From contig CAWCTF010000006.1 in the NCBI GenBank assembly GCA_963798435.1, positions 248,001-312,000 of the forward strand: a DNA stretch of 64,000 nt. The letters are read 5' to 3'. Both the position numbers and the translations under genes were made by a program. This document shows positions 41,351 through 51,907 of this stretch, one piece after another. Every line of letters starts with the position of its first letter. Positions within the stretch are counted from its first letter, which is position 1. This DNA is from JALHST01 sp963798435 (GTDB lineage Bacteria > Bacteroidota > Bacteroidia > Flavobacteriales > Flavobacteriaceae). The notes beneath the pieces are model-generated. The model was given only the letters and a program-made list of their open reading frames with translations, was not told the DNA's origin and did no database searches.

Positions 41351-44300
41351 ATGTTCACAAATCAGACTGAAAGAATAAATTTTGCATCCGCTAAGAACAC
41401 TCCGGCATATCCGGATTTCTTGGACATCCAGATCAAGTCATTTCAAGATTTCTTTCAACTTGAGACAAAATCTGATGAAAGGGGCAATGAAGGGTTGTAC
41501 AACACCTTCATGGAAAATTTTCCAATCACGGATACCAGGAATCAGTTTGTCCTTGAATTCCTTGATTATTTTATAGACCCACCGAGATATTCCATTCAGG
41601 AATGTATAGAAAGAGGCCTTACCTATAGTGTTCCACTAAAGGCCCGATTGAAATTGTTTTGTACAGATCCCGAGCATGAGGATTTCGAAACCATTGTACA
41701 GGATGTATATTTGGGGACGATTCCCTATATGACACCGAGTGGTACCTTCGTTATCAATGGCGCCGAAAGAGTCGTGGTTTCCCAACTGCATCGTTCACCA
41801 GGGGTTTTCTTTGGACAATCTTTTCACGCAAACGGTACCAAATTGTACTCGGCGCGTGTAATCCCATTTAAGGGTTCCTGGATTGAATTTGCTACCGATA
41901 TCAATGGCGTTATGTACGCATATATTGATAGAAAGAAAAAATTACCGGTTACCACCTTGTTCAGGGCTATTGGCTTTGAACGTGATAAGGATATCTTAGA
42001 AATTTTCGACCTTTCTGAAGAGGTGAAAGTTTCTGCAGCAGGTCTTAAAAAAGTACTTGGACGAAAATTGGCAGCCAGGGTCTTGAATACATGGCATGAG
42101 GATTTCGTGGACGAAGATACCGGAGAAGTAGTATCTATCGAACGGAATGAGATTATTCTGGATCGTGATACCATTTTGGAAAAGGACCATATTGCCGAAA
42201 TAATGGATGCCGATGTGAAGACCATTCTTTTACACAAAGAAAATAATGCACAATCAGACTATGCCATTATTCACAATACCTTACAAAAAGACCCTACCAA
42301 TTCTGAAAAAGAGGCCGTAGAACATATTTATCGCCAATTGCGGAATGCAGAGCCGCCCGATGAGGAAACGGCCCGTGGGATCATTGATAAATTGTTCTTT
42401 TCCGATCAGCGCTATAATCTAGGCGAAGTCGGTCGGTATCGAATGAACAAAAAACTGGGATTGAATATCGGAATGGACAAGCAGGTCTTGACCAAGGAAG
42501 ATATTATTACCATCATCAAATATCTCATCGAATTGATCAATTCAAAGGCTGAGATAGATGATATCGACCACCTTTCGAACCGAAGGGTTCGTACGGTTGG
42601 CGAGCAATTATCATCACAGTTCGGTGTTGGTCTTGCCCGTATGGCAAGGACCATACGAGAACGAATGAACGTTCGGGACAATGAGGTTTTTACGCCGATT
42701 GATTTGATAAATGCCAAGACCTTGTCTTCGGTAATCAATTCCTTTTTTGGTACCAATCAGTTGTCACAGTTCATGGATCAGACGAATCCCTTGGCCGAAA
42801 TTACGCACAAGCGAAGATTATCTGCCTTAGGACCAGGCGGACTTTCAAGAGAACGTGCAGGCTTTGAGGTGCGTGACGTGCACTATACCCACTATGGTAG
42901 ACTTTGCCCTATCGAAACGCCTGAAGGCCCGAATATTGGTTTGATTTCATCACTATCGGTTTTCGCCAAGGTAAATTCAATGGGCTTTTTGGAAACGCCG
43001 TATCGCAAAGTTGAGAATGCTAAGGTGAATATTAAGGAATATGTTTATTTGAGTGCCGAGGAAGAAGAAGGTATGAAGATTGCTCAGGCAAACATTCCCT
43101 TAAAGGAAAATGGCACAATTGATACTGACAAGGTAATTGCCCGTGAAGAGGGTGATTTCCCAGTAGTTGACCCGGCAGAAATAAATTATACCGATGTGGC
43201 ACCGAATCAGATTGCCTCTATTTCGGCTTCTTTGATTCCATTTTTGGAGCATGATGATGCAAACCGTGCCCTGATGGGATCTAACATGATGCGTCAGGCC
43301 GTGCCACTTTTGAAACCACAGGCACCGATTGTCGGTACCGGGTTGGAGCGCCAAGTGGCATCCGATTCAAGGGTTTTGATAAATGCCGAGGGCGATGGCA
43401 CCATTGAATATGTTGATGCTCATAAGATCACGATTAAGTACAAGCGTTCGGAAGCCGAAAGGTTGATAAGTTTTGAAGAGGATTCAAAAACCTATGAATT
43501 GGTAAAATTCAGAAAGACCAACCAAGGTACTAGTATCAATTTAAAGCCAATCGTCAAAAAAGGCGATAAAGTCGTAAAAGGCCAGGTTTTATGTGAAGGA
43601 TATGCTACTGAAAGCGGGGAGTTAGCCTTAGGACGCAACCTTACCGTGGCGTTTATGCCATGGAAGGGTTACAATTTTGAGGATGCCATCGTGATATCCG
43701 AAAAAGTGGTACGGGAAGATATATTTACTTCCATCCACGTTGACGAGTATGCTTTGGAAGTTAGGGATACCAAATTAGGGGCTGAAGAATTGACCCACGA
43801 TATCCCCAATGTTTCTGAAGAAGCCACCAAGGACTTGGACGAAAACGGAATGATACGTATTGGTGCCGAGGTAAAACCTGGTGACATTTTGATTGGCAAG
43901 ATTACCCCAAAAGGGGAGTCGGATCCAACCCCCGAAGAAAAATTACTTCGGGCCATATTTGGTGATAAGGCGGGCGATGTAAAGGATGCATCCTTGAAAG
44001 CACCCCCATCTTTGAATGGCGTGGTTATTGACAAGAAGTTGTTCTCACGGTCTATAAAAGACAAACGAAAACGTTCAGAAGACAAAGAAGCCATTACCAG
44101 CTTGGAACTTGAATACGAGGTTAAATTCGAGCAGTTGAAGGATGTTTTGACCGAAAAACTGTTCAATTTGATCAACGGAAAAACTTCGCAGGGTGTACTG
44201 AACGATTTGGGCGAGGAGGTTTTACCGAAAGGTAAAAAATATACCATGAAAATGTTGAACTCGGTCGATGACTTTGCACACCTTGTGGGAGGCAGCTGGA

Positions 44301-45160
44301 CAACCGATAAGGAAACCAACACGGCCGTGGCGGACTTGCTACATAACTATAAGATTAAATTGAACGATCTTCAAGGGAACCTAAGAAGGGATAAGTTCAC
44401 GATTTCGGTCGGGGATGAATTGCCTGCAGGAATCATGAAATTGGCCAAGGTGTATATTGCCAAAAAGAGGAAGTTGAAAGTTGGTGATAAAATGGCCGGT
44501 CGTCATGGTAACAAAGGGATTGTATCTCGTATCGTGCGTCAGGAAGATATGCCATTCTTAGAAGATGGTACACCTGTCGATATTGTATTGAATCCGTTAG
44601 GGGTGCCTTCAAGGATGAACATTGGTCAGATCTATGAGACCGTTCTTGGTTGGGCAGGACTTAAATTAGGGAAGAAATATGCGACACCTATCTTCGATGG
44701 TGCAACCATTGATCAGATAAACGCCTATACCGATGAAGCAGGTATTCCTAGATTTGGGCATACGTATCTTTACGATGGTGGAACCGGTCAGCGATTTGAC
44801 CAAGCGGCTACCGTTGGAGTCATCTACATGCTTAAATTGGGGCATATGGTGGATGATAAGATGCATGCTCGTTCTATAGGGCCATATTCATTGATAACGC
44901 AACAACCTTTGGGTGGTAAGGCACAATTCGGGGGTCAGCGATTTGGTGAGATGGAGGTTTGGGCACTCGAGGCCTATGGGGCTTCGGCTACCTTACGCGA
45001 GATTTTGACGGTGAAGTCTGATGATGTTATCGGAAGGGCTAAAACCTACGAATCGATCGTGAAAGGAGAGACCATGCCAGAACCTGGGTTGCCAGAATCT
45101 TTCAATGTATTGATGCACGAACTTAAGGGATTAGGTTTGGACATTCGTTTGGAAGAATAA
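41351..45160 (+). CDS. rpoB: RNA polymerase beta subunit
   Basis: The 1269-residue protein carries the rifampicin region SQFMDQTNPLAEITHKRRLS near 475-494 and GRLCPIETPEGPNIGLI, and the C-terminal GKAQFGGQRFGEMEVWALEA. The length matches Bacteroidota RpoB. It forms the active-site cleft with RpoC. The gap to rpoC is 38 bp. Confidence 0.98.
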   Translation: MFTNQTERINFASAKNTPAYPDFLDIQIKSFQDFFQLETKSDERGNEGLYNTFMENFPITDTRNQFVLEFLDYFIDPPRYSIQECIERGLTYSVPLKARLKLFCTDPEHEDFETIVQDVYLGTIPYMTPSGTFVINGAERVVVSQLHRSPGVFFGQSFHANGTKLYSARVIPFKGSWIEFATDINGVMYAYIDRKKKLPVTTLFRAIGFERDKDILEIFDLSEEVKVSAAGLKKVLGRKLAARVLNTWHEDFVDEDTGEVVSIERNEIILDRDTILEKDHIAEIMDADVKTILLHKENNAQSDYAIIHNTLQKDPTNSEKEAVEHIYRQLRNAEPPDEETARGIIDKLFFSDQRYNLGEVGRYRMNKKLGLNIGMDKQVLTKEDIITIIKYLIELINSKAEIDDIDHLSNRRVRTVGEQLSSQFGVGLARMARTIRERMNVRDNEVFTPIDLINAKTLSSVINSFFGTNQLSQFMDQTNPLAEITHKRRLSALGPGGLSRERAGFEVRDVHYTHYGRLCPIETPEGPNIGLISSLSVFAKVNSMGFLETPYRKVENAKVNIKEYVYLSAEEEEGMKIAQANIPLKENGTIDTDKVIAREEGDFPVVDPAEINYTDVAPNQIASISASLIPFLEHDDANRALMGSNMMRQAVPLLKPQAPIVGTGLERQVASDSRVLINAEGDGTIEYVDAHKITIKYKRSEAERLISFEEDSKTYELVKFRKTNQGTSINLKPIVKKGDKVVKGQVLCEGYATESGELALGRNLTVAFMPWKGYNFEDAIVISEKVVREDIFTSIHVDEYALEVRDTKLGAEELTHDIPNVSEEATKDLDENGMIRIGAEVKPGDILIGKITPKGESDPTPEEKLLRAIFGDKAGDVKDASLKAPPSLNGVVIDKKLFSRSIKDKRKRSEDKEAITSLELEYEVKFEQLKDVLTEKLFNLINGKTSQGVLNDLGEEVLPKGKKYTMKMLNSVDDFAHLVGGSWTTDKETNTAVADLLHNYKIKLNDLQGNLRRDKFTISVGDELPAGIMKLAKVYIAKKRKLKVGDKMAGRHGNKGIVSRIVRQEDMPFLEDGTPVDIVLNPLGVPSRMNIGQIYETVLGWAGLKLGKKYATPIFDGATIDQINAYTDEAGIPRFGHTYLYDGGTGQRFDQAATVGVIYMLKLGHMVDDKMHARSIGPYSLITQQPLGGKAQFGGQRFGEMEVWALEAYGASATLREILTVKSDDVIGRAKTYESIVKGETMPEPGLPESFNVLMHELKGLGLDIRLEE

Positions 45161-45198
45161 TAAAACACACACATTTAATTTAGTATTACCATATAATT

Positions 45199-48100
45199 AT
45201 GGCTAGAATAAACGATAATACCCCAGTAAAAAGGTTTGATAAGATATCTATCGGATTGGCATCCCCAGAATCAATTTTGGCGGAGTCGCGAGGAGAGGTA
45301 CTAAAACCGGAGACCATTAACTACCGAACTCATAAACCTGAGCGCGATGGACTTTTCTGTGAGCGTATTTTTGGTCCGGTAAAGGATTATGAATGTGCTT
45401 GTGGAAAATATAAACGTATACGTTATCGCGGCATCGTTTGTGACCGTTGTGGTGTTGAGGTTACCGAGAAGAAGGTCAGAAGGGATCGCGTTGGCCACAT
45501 CAATTTGGTGGTCCCGGTTGCCCATATCTGGTACTTCCGTTCGTTGCCGAATAAAATTGGCTACCTATTGGGATTGCCTTCGAAAAAGTTGGATATGATC
45601 ATCTACTACGAACGATATGTAGTTATTCAACCCGGTATTGCGAAAGGTCCTGAAGGCGAGGAAATTCAGAAACTCGATTTCTTGACCGAAGAAGAATATT
45701 TAAACATCATTGAAAATATTCCTCAGGAAAATCAGTATCTGGAAGATTCAGACCCCAATAAGTTTATTGCAAAAATGGGTGCTGAATGTTTGATCGATCT
45801 GTTGGCACGCATCAACTTAAAGGAATTGTCCTATGAATTACGTCATAGTGCGAATACCGAAACATCCAAGCAACGAAAAACGGAAGCCCTCAAAAGGCTG
45901 CAAGTAGTCGAAGCATTGCGCGAATCACAAGACAATAGGGAGAATAAGGCCGAGTGGATGATCATGAAGGTGATTCCCGTAATTCCACCGGAACTCCGAC
46001 CTTTGGTGCCACTCGATGGTGGTCGTTTCGCAACCTCTGATTTAAATGACTTGTACCGAAGAGTAATTATCCGGAACAATCGTTTGAAAAGGTTGGTCGA
46101 GATCAAGGCCCCCGAAGTAATTCTTAGAAATGAGAAGCGAATGCTTCAGGAAGCGGTAGATTCATTATTTGATAATACCAGAAAGGCTTCTGCAGTAAAA
46201 ACGGAGTCGAACCGGCCCTTAAAATCACTTTCCGATTCCTTAAAAGGGAAACAAGGACGTTTCCGACAAAACCTTTTGGGAAAAAGGGTAGATTATTCTG
46301 CCCGTTCGGTCATTGTCGTGGGGCCTGAAATGAAGCTTTACGAATGTGGTCTTCCCAAAGATATGGCGGCCGAACTTTATAAGCCATTCGTAATTCGAAA
46401 GTTGATTGAGCGCGGTATCGTGAAAACCGTCAAATCGGCCAAAAAGATAATTGATAAAAAAGAACCCGTTGTCTGGGATATCCTTGAAAACGTATTAAAA
46501 GGTCATCCGGTTTTATTAAACCGTGCTCCGACTTTGCACCGTTTGGGAATTCAGGCTTTTCAACCAAAATTGATAGAAGGTAAGGCAATACGTCTTCACC
46601 CGCTGGTATGTACGGCCTTTAATGCCGACTTTGATGGTGACCAAATGGCAGTTCACTTGCCCTTAGGTCCTGAAGCAATCTTGGAATCACAGCTTTTGAT
46701 GTTGGCTTCGCATAATATCTTGAATCCGGCAAATGGATCGCCGATTACGGTACCTTCCCAGGATATGGTCTTGGGTCTTTACTATATGACGAAAGAGCGA
46801 AAGTCGACACCCGAAGTACCTATCAAAGGGGAAGGTCTCACTTTTTACTCGGCCGAAGAGGTTGAAATTGCTTTTAACGAAGGAAAAGTAAACTTAAACG
46901 CAGGTATCAAGGTAAGGGCAAAAGACTTTAATGAAGCAGGTGAGCTGGTAAGTCAGATCATTCCGACTACCGTAGGCCGTGTATTGTTCAATATGGAAGT
47001 ACCTATCCAGGCAGGTTACATTAATGAGGTTCTGAACAAGAAATCACTTAGGGATATCATCGGGCGTATTTTAAGCGTTACCGATGTGCCAACTACAGCG
47101 GACTTTTTGGATAAGATCAAGACCATGGGATTTGATTTTGCTTTTAAAGGTGGACTTTCATTTAGTTTGGGTGATATTATCATTCCTAAGGAAAAGCATG
47201 AGATGATTGCCGATGCCAACGGACAGGTCGATGGTATCATGGCGAACTATAATATGGGTCTTATCACCAATAATGAACGCTATAACCAGGTAATCGATGT
47301 GTGGACCTCCACGAACGCCTTATTGACCGAATTGGCCATGAAGCGTATCCGTGAGGATCAACAAGGCTTTAACTCGGTGTATATGATGTTAGATTCTGGG
47401 GCAAGGGGTTCTAAGGAACAGATCCGTCAGTTGACCGGAATGCGGGGATTGATGGCGAAGCCTAAAAAATCAACCGCAGGTGGGGGAGAAATCATCGAAA
47501 ACCCGATCTTGTCTAACTTTAAGGAAGGCCTGTCGATCTTGGAATATTTTATATCTACCCACGGAGCCCGAAAAGGTCTTGCCGATACGGCACTTAAAAC
47601 AGCTGATGCGGGATATTTGACCAGACGTTTGGTCGATGTTTCCCAAGATGTTATCATTAATATCGAAGATTGTGAAACCTTAAGAGGCGTTCAGGTAGAA
47701 GCGTTGAAGAAAAATGAAGAGGTCGTCGAGACTTTAGGGGAACGTATTCTGGGTCGTGTCTCTTTACATGATGTGTATAACCCATTGACCGAGGAGTTGG
47801 TTCTTCGGGCAGGGCAGGAAATCATGGAAGCCGATGTACGAAAAATCGAGGCATCCCCTATTGAAAAGGTAGAGGTTCGTTCGGCATTGACCTGTGAGGC
47901 CCAAAAAGGGATTTGCGCAAAATGTTATGGTAGGAATCTTTCGACAAACAAAATGGTTCAAAAAGGTGAAGCCGTAGGAGTTGTTGCAGCTCAGTCAATT
48001 GGGGAACCTGGTACACAGCTTACTTTGCGAACCTTCCACGTTGGGGGTATTGCAGGGAACATTTCGGAAGATAATAAACTTGAGGCAAAATTCTCTGGTA

Positions 48101-49497
48101 TTGCTGAGATCGAGGACTTACGAACCGTTAAAGGGGAGGATAATGAAGGCAATAAAACCGAAATCGTAATCTCTCGTACATCTGAATTGAAGATTGTCGA
48201 TGTGAAGACGGGTATTGTTTTAAGTACCAATAACATCCCATATGGTTCTCAACTATTCGTCAAGGATGGGGCCAATGTGAAACGTGGTGAGATTATTTGT
48301 TCGTGGGATCCTTATAACGGAGTTATTGTTTCTGAATTCCCGGGAAAAATAGCCTATGAGAATATTGAGCAGGGTATTACCTATCAAGTTGAAATTGATG
48401 AGCAAACCGGTTTCCAAGAAAAGGTTATTTCAGAATCGAGGAACAAAAAGCTTATCCCGACCTTACTTATTATGAATAGTAAGGACGAAGTACTTCGTTC
48501 ATACAACCTACCTGTTGGTTCGCATATCATGGTAGATGATGGCGATAAGATCAAGGAGGGTAAAATTCTTGTGAAAATTCCACGTAAATCGGCCAAAACC
48601 GGTGATATTACTGGAGGTCTTCCTAGGGTGACCGAATTGTTCGAAGCCCGTAATCCATCGAATCCTGCCGTTGTGTCAGAGATTGATGGGGTCGTTTCCT
48701 TCGGAAAAATTAAACGTGGTAATCGGGAAATCGTTATTGAATCGAAACTAGGTGAGGTCAAGAAATACTTGGTCAAGCTTTCCAACCAGATTTTGGTGCA
48801 GGAAAATGACTATGTACGGGCTGGTATGCCTTTATCCGATGGATCAATTACACCTGAGGATATTTTGGCCATCAAAGGACCATCTGCCGTACAGCAGTAT
48901 TTGGTGAATGAGGTGCAAGAGGTCTATCGCTTACAGGGTGTGAAGATCAATGACAAACACTTTGAAGTAGTAGTTCGCCAGATGATGCGCAAGGTTCGTA
49001 TTGAAGATCCGGGAGATACCATCTTCTTGGAAAACCAATTGGTTCATAAGGATGACTTCATTGAAGAAAATGATGAAATTTTCGGAAAAAAGGTAGTTAT
49101 AGAGGCAGGCGATTCGGAGAATCTTAAACCGGGTCAAATCGTTTCCGCGCGTGAACTACGTGATGAGAATTCGATTTTAAAACGATCTGATAAAGTGCTC
49201 GCTACTGCCAGGGATGTGATTGCAGCAACTGCAACGCCTATTCTACAAGGTATCACGAGGGCGTCTTTACAGACGAAATCATTTATCTCGGCGGCTTCAT
49301 TCCAGGAAACCACCAAGGTGTTGAACGAAGCTGCAGTAAGTGGTAAAATCGATACCCTAGAAGGATTGAAGGAAAATGTAATTGTCGGTCATAAGATTCC
49401 GGCAGGGACTGGTATGCGGGAATATGAAAATATCATCGTTGGTTCGAAAGAGGAATATGATGAAATTATGGCCCGTAAGGAAGCTTTGAAATTCTAA
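45199..49497 (+). CDS. rpoC: RNA polymerase beta' subunit
   Basis: The 1432-residue protein has the N-terminal zinc site (CACGKYKRIRYRGIVCDRCG), the catalytic Mg loop NADFDGDQMAVH, and a second zinc site CEAQKGICAKCYGR. The trigger-loop region GEPGTQLTLRTFHVGG is intact. It is the last gene of the block and is followed by a terminator. Confidence 0.98.
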   Translation: MARINDNTPVKRFDKISIGLASPESILAESRGEVLKPETINYRTHKPERDGLFCERIFGPVKDYECACGKYKRIRYRGIVCDRCGVEVTEKKVRRDRVGHINLVVPVAHIWYFRSLPNKIGYLLGLPSKKLDMIIYYERYVVIQPGIAKGPEGEEIQKLDFLTEEEYLNIIENIPQENQYLEDSDPNKFIAKMGAECLIDLLARINLKELSYELRHSANTETSKQRKTEALKRLQVVEALRESQDNRENKAEWMIMKVIPVIPPELRPLVPLDGGRFATSDLNDLYRRVIIRNNRLKRLVEIKAPEVILRNEKRMLQEAVDSLFDNTRKASAVKTESNRPLKSLSDSLKGKQGRFRQNLLGKRVDYSARSVIVVGPEMKLYECGLPKDMAAELYKPFVIRKLIERGIVKTVKSAKKIIDKKEPVVWDILENVLKGHPVLLNRAPTLHRLGIQAFQPKLIEGKAIRLHPLVCTAFNADFDGDQMAVHLPLGPEAILESQLLMLASHNILNPANGSPITVPSQDMVLGLYYMTKERKSTPEVPIKGEGLTFYSAEEVEIAFNEGKVNLNAGIKVRAKDFNEAGELVSQIIPTTVGRVLFNMEVPIQAGYINEVLNKKSLRDIIGRILSVTDVPTTADFLDKIKTMGFDFAFKGGLSFSLGDIIIPKEKHEMIADANGQVDGIMANYNMGLITNNERYNQVIDVWTSTNALLTELAMKRIREDQQGFNSVYMMLDSGARGSKEQIRQLTGMRGLMAKPKKSTAGGGEIIENPILSNFKEGLSILEYFISTHGARKGLADTALKTADAGYLTRRLVDVSQDVIINIEDCETLRGVQVEALKKNEEVVETLGERILGRVSLHDVYNPLTEELVLRAGQEIMEADVRKIEASPIEKVEVRSALTCEAQKGICAKCYGRNLSTNKMVQKGEAVGVVAAQSIGEPGTQLTLRTFHVGGIAGNISEDNKLEAKFSGIAEIEDLRTVKGEDNEGNKTEIVISRTSELKIVDVKTGIVLSTNNIPYGSQLFVKDGANVKRGEIICSWDPYNGVIVSEFPGKIAYENIEQGITYQVEIDEQTGFQEKVISESRNKKLIPTLLIMNSKDEVLRSYNLPVGSHIMVDDGDKIKEGKILVKIPRKSAKTGDITGGLPRVTELFEARNPSNPAVVSEIDGVVSFGKIKRGNREIVIESKLGEVKKYLVKLSNQILVQENDYVRAGMPLSDGSITPEDILAIKGPSAVQQYLVNEVQEVYRLQGVKINDKHFEVVVRQMMRKVRIEDPGDTIFLENQLVHKDDFIEENDEIFGKKVVIEAGDSENLKPGQIVSARELRDENSILKRSDKVLATARDVIAATATPILQGITRASLQTKSFISAASFQETTKVLNEAAVSGKIDTLEGLKENVIVGHKIPAGTGMREYENIIVGSKEEYDEIMARKEALKF

Positions 49498-49502
49498 ATC
49501 AA

Positions 49503-49535
49503 AACCCTCGACATACTATGTCGGGGGTTACTTTT
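49503..49535 (+). terminator. Terminator of rpoC
   Basis: AACCCTCGACAT and ATGTCGGGGGTT form a 12-bp stem (one T-G pair) with a 3-nt loop, then ACTTTTT. It starts 5 bp after the rpoC stop and ends just before the DUF3467 gene. Confidence 0.8.
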
Positions 49536-49540
49536 TAGCT

Positions 49541-49852
49541 ATGAGTGATAGTGAACAAAAACAACAGCAGATCAATATCGAACTTGATGAAAAAACGGCG
49601 GAAGGAATTTATTCCAACCTCGCTATAATCAATCATTCCGTTTCGGAGTTTGTAGTTGATTTTATAAGTTTAATGCCAGGTGCTCCAAAGGCAAAGGTGA
49701 AGAGCAGGATTGTTTTGACCCCGCAGCACGCAAAAAAGTTCCTAAAGGCGTTGAACGACAATGTCAATAGGTTTGAAAAGGCCCATGGCACAATCAAAGA
49801 TTATGAGCAGCCGCCGATCCCGCTAAATTTTGGCCCGACCGGTGAAGCTTAA
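49541..49852 (+). CDS. DUF3467 domain protein
   Basis: The 103-residue protein has the DUF3467 pattern: INIELDEKTAEGIYSNLAII, SEFVVDFISLMPGAPKAKVK, SRIVLTPQHAKKFLKAL. It has no signal peptide and is cytosolic. The family is common next to rpoC in flavobacteria; its function is not established. It is convergent with prfC. Confidence 0.9.
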   Translation: MSDSEQKQQQINIELDEKTAEGIYSNLAIINHSVSEFVVDFISLMPGAPKAKVKSRIVLTPQHAKKFLKALNDNVNRFEKAHGTIKDYEQPPIPLNFGPTGEA

Positions 49853-49855
49853 AAT

Positions 49856-49882
49856 AAAAACCTCCCAGCCTGGGAGGTTTTT
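49856..49882. terminator. Bidirectional terminator between DUF3467 and prfC
   Basis: AAAAACCTCCCA and TGGGAGGTTTTT form a 12-bp stem with a GCC loop; the A and T runs on both sides let it act on both strands. It lies between two convergent genes. Confidence 0.9.
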
Positions 49883-49912
49883 ATTTTAAGAAGGTTCCTA
49901 AAAGATCTTACA

Positions 49913-51502
49913 TCAATCGAACTCGGAGGTGAAATGAAGTTTGACTGATGGATATTTCTGTTGTGTCATTTGCAGTGAAAATTGTGAATCTGCCAAAAAG
50001 ACCAATTGCCCGCGTTTATCCTTTGCAAGAAATTTCTGTTTGACCCTGATGAATTCCTTGTACTCCTCACTTTTTTTATCCTTGGGATCTATCCAACATG
50101 CTTTGAACACCGGAAAGTTCTCATAAGTGCATTTGGCACCGTATTCATGCTCCAGACGATATTGAATTACCTCAAATTGCAGGGCACCTACTGTTCCGAC
50201 CACTTTACGTCCATTCAATTCAAGGGTAAATAGTTGTGCCACTCCCTCATCCATCAGCTGATCTATCCCTTTAAAGAGCTGTTTTGATTTCATTGGGTCT
50301 GCATTATTGATGTACCTAAAGTGCTCTGGTGAAAAACTTGGTATTCCCTTATAATGCAATACCTCTCCTTCCGTTAGCGTATCACCGATCTTAAAATTCC
50401 CTGTATCGTGGAGGCCAACGATATCCCCTGGATAAGAAATGTCGACGATTTCCTTTTTCTCGGCAAAAAAGGCATTCGGACTCGAGAATTTGAGGTTTTT
50501 ATTTTGACGTACATGCAAATAAGGCTTGTTGCGTTCAAAGGTGCCGGAGACTACTTTTACAAAGGCAAGTCGGTCACGGTGCTTTGGATCCATATTGGCG
50601 TGGATTTTGAAAACAAATCCCGACATCTCTTGCTCATTTGCCGCTACAAGGCGTTCCTCCGCTTTTTTTGCGCGAGGCGAAGGCGCAATATCAATAAAAC
50701 AATCCAATAGTTCCCGAACGCCAAAATTATTAAGTGCAGATCCAAAAAACACAGGTTGTTGATTACCATTTAAATAGCTTTCCTTATCAAATTCGGGATA
50801 TACACCTTGAATCAATTCTAAATTTTCTCGAAGTAACTCTGCGGCCTTGCTGCCTATAATCGTTTCCAATTCAGGATTCGAAATATCGTCGAAGGCGATG
50901 GTATCCTCTATGTTTTTTTTACTATCCCCACTGAATAGATTAATATTTTTCTCGTAGATATTGTAGATGCCTTTAAAATCATAACCCATTCCTATAGGAA
51001 AACTTAAAGGAGTGACCCTAAGCCCGAGTTTCTGTTCGACCTCATCCAAGAGATCAAAGGCATCCTTGCCCTCTCTATCCATTTTGTTTATAAACACGAT
51101 CATCGGGATATTTCGCATCCTACAGACCTCTACTAATTTTTCGGTCTGTTCCTCAACTCCTTTTGCCACATCAATGACAACGATTACACTATCGACCGCT
51201 GTTAACGTCCTGAAGGTATCTTCGGCGAAATCCTTATGCCCAGGGGTATCCAGAATATTTATCTTCTTATCCTTATATATAAAAGCCAATACCGATGTTG
51301 CCACCGAGATACCCCTTTGACGTTCAATCTCCATAAAATCGCTTGTGGCGCTTTTCTTTATTTTATTGTTCTTTACCGCACCTGCCTCCTGAATTGCGCC
51401 CCCAAACAAAAGCAGTTTTTCGGTCAAGGTGGTCTTTCCCGCATCAGGGTGTGATATGATACCAAATGTTCTTCTTCTTCGTATTTCTTCCTGAAAATTC
51501 AT
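49913..51502 (-). CDS. prfC: Peptide chain release factor 3
   Basis: RF3 is the GTPase that removes RF1/RF2 from the ribosome after termination. MNFQEEIRRRRTFGIISHPD, then AGKTTLTEKLL forms the P loop; RQRGISVATSV, DTPGHKDFAEDT and FINKMDREGKD are further G motifs. The ATG at 51502 gives 529 residues, the family length; the open frame reaches 51568, but those residues are unrelated to the family and are rejected. Confidence 0.96.
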   Translation of the reverse strand: MNFQEEIRRRRTFGIISHPDAGKTTLTEKLLLFGGAIQEAGAVKNNKIKKSATSDFMEIERQRGISVATSVLAFIYKDKKINILDTPGHKDFAEDTFRTLTAVDSVIVVIDVAKGVEEQTEKLVEVCRMRNIPMIVFINKMDREGKDAFDLLDEVEQKLGLRVTPLSFPIGMGYDFKGIYNIYEKNINLFSGDSKKNIEDTIAFDDISNPELETIIGSKAAELLRENLELIQGVYPEFDKESYLNGNQQPVFFGSALNNFGVRELLDCFIDIAPSPRAKKAEERLVAANEQEMSGFVFKIHANMDPKHRDRLAFVKVVSGTFERNKPYLHVRQNKNLKFSSPNAFFAEKKEIVDISYPGDIVGLHDTGNFKIGDTLTEGEVLHYKGIPSFSPEHFRYINNADPMKSKQLFKGIDQLMDEGVAQLFTLELNGRKVVGTVGALQFEVIQYRLEHEYGAKCTYENFPVFKACWIDPKDKKSEEYKEFIRVKQKFLAKDKRGQLVFLADSQFSLQMTQQKYPSVKLHFTSEFD

Positions 51503-51907
51503 TCGAAAATTTTTGCAAAAATAAGGTAAATAAAGGAGTTTTGGTTCTTGATCTTCCCAAGGCAGCAAATCTTTTGTGAAACCTTAAACACAGACCATCA
51601 GCTGCCTCTGAAATAAATGCATGGCCTCGATTGTATTCGACGAACGACACCTTTGTTCGTTTATACCGTTTTCGAAAGTGCCAGCTGGCGAATTTCGGGG
51701 TGCCATTCGGGAGAGAAATCGTTATTATTTTGCACTTCAACGATTAATACCGCTCTTGAAGGATAATTTTTGATGCAAGCAGTACAAACAATTTGAGGAT
51801 TAATTTATTAGGCATATCTTGCAGGTTACTTTAAGGAAATCCCAATTCTTATCAGGTAATCTTGCTTTTGTCCATGGTGATTAGTTGCTTTTACAAAACG
51901 ATCATAT
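51503..51907. other. 405-bp gap upstream of the adhesin gene
   Basis: On the minus strand 51661-51804 is a 47-codon stretch without stops that reads like the end of a protein (IVEVQNNNDFSPEWHPEIRQ), but it has no ATG and no recognisable family. No strong promoter match was found for the adhesin at 51908. Confidence 0.4.

Noticed and set aside
43669..44322. A 217-codon minus-strand frame inside rpoB
   Set aside because: Antisense to conserved RpoB sequence, Ser-rich, no family resemblance.
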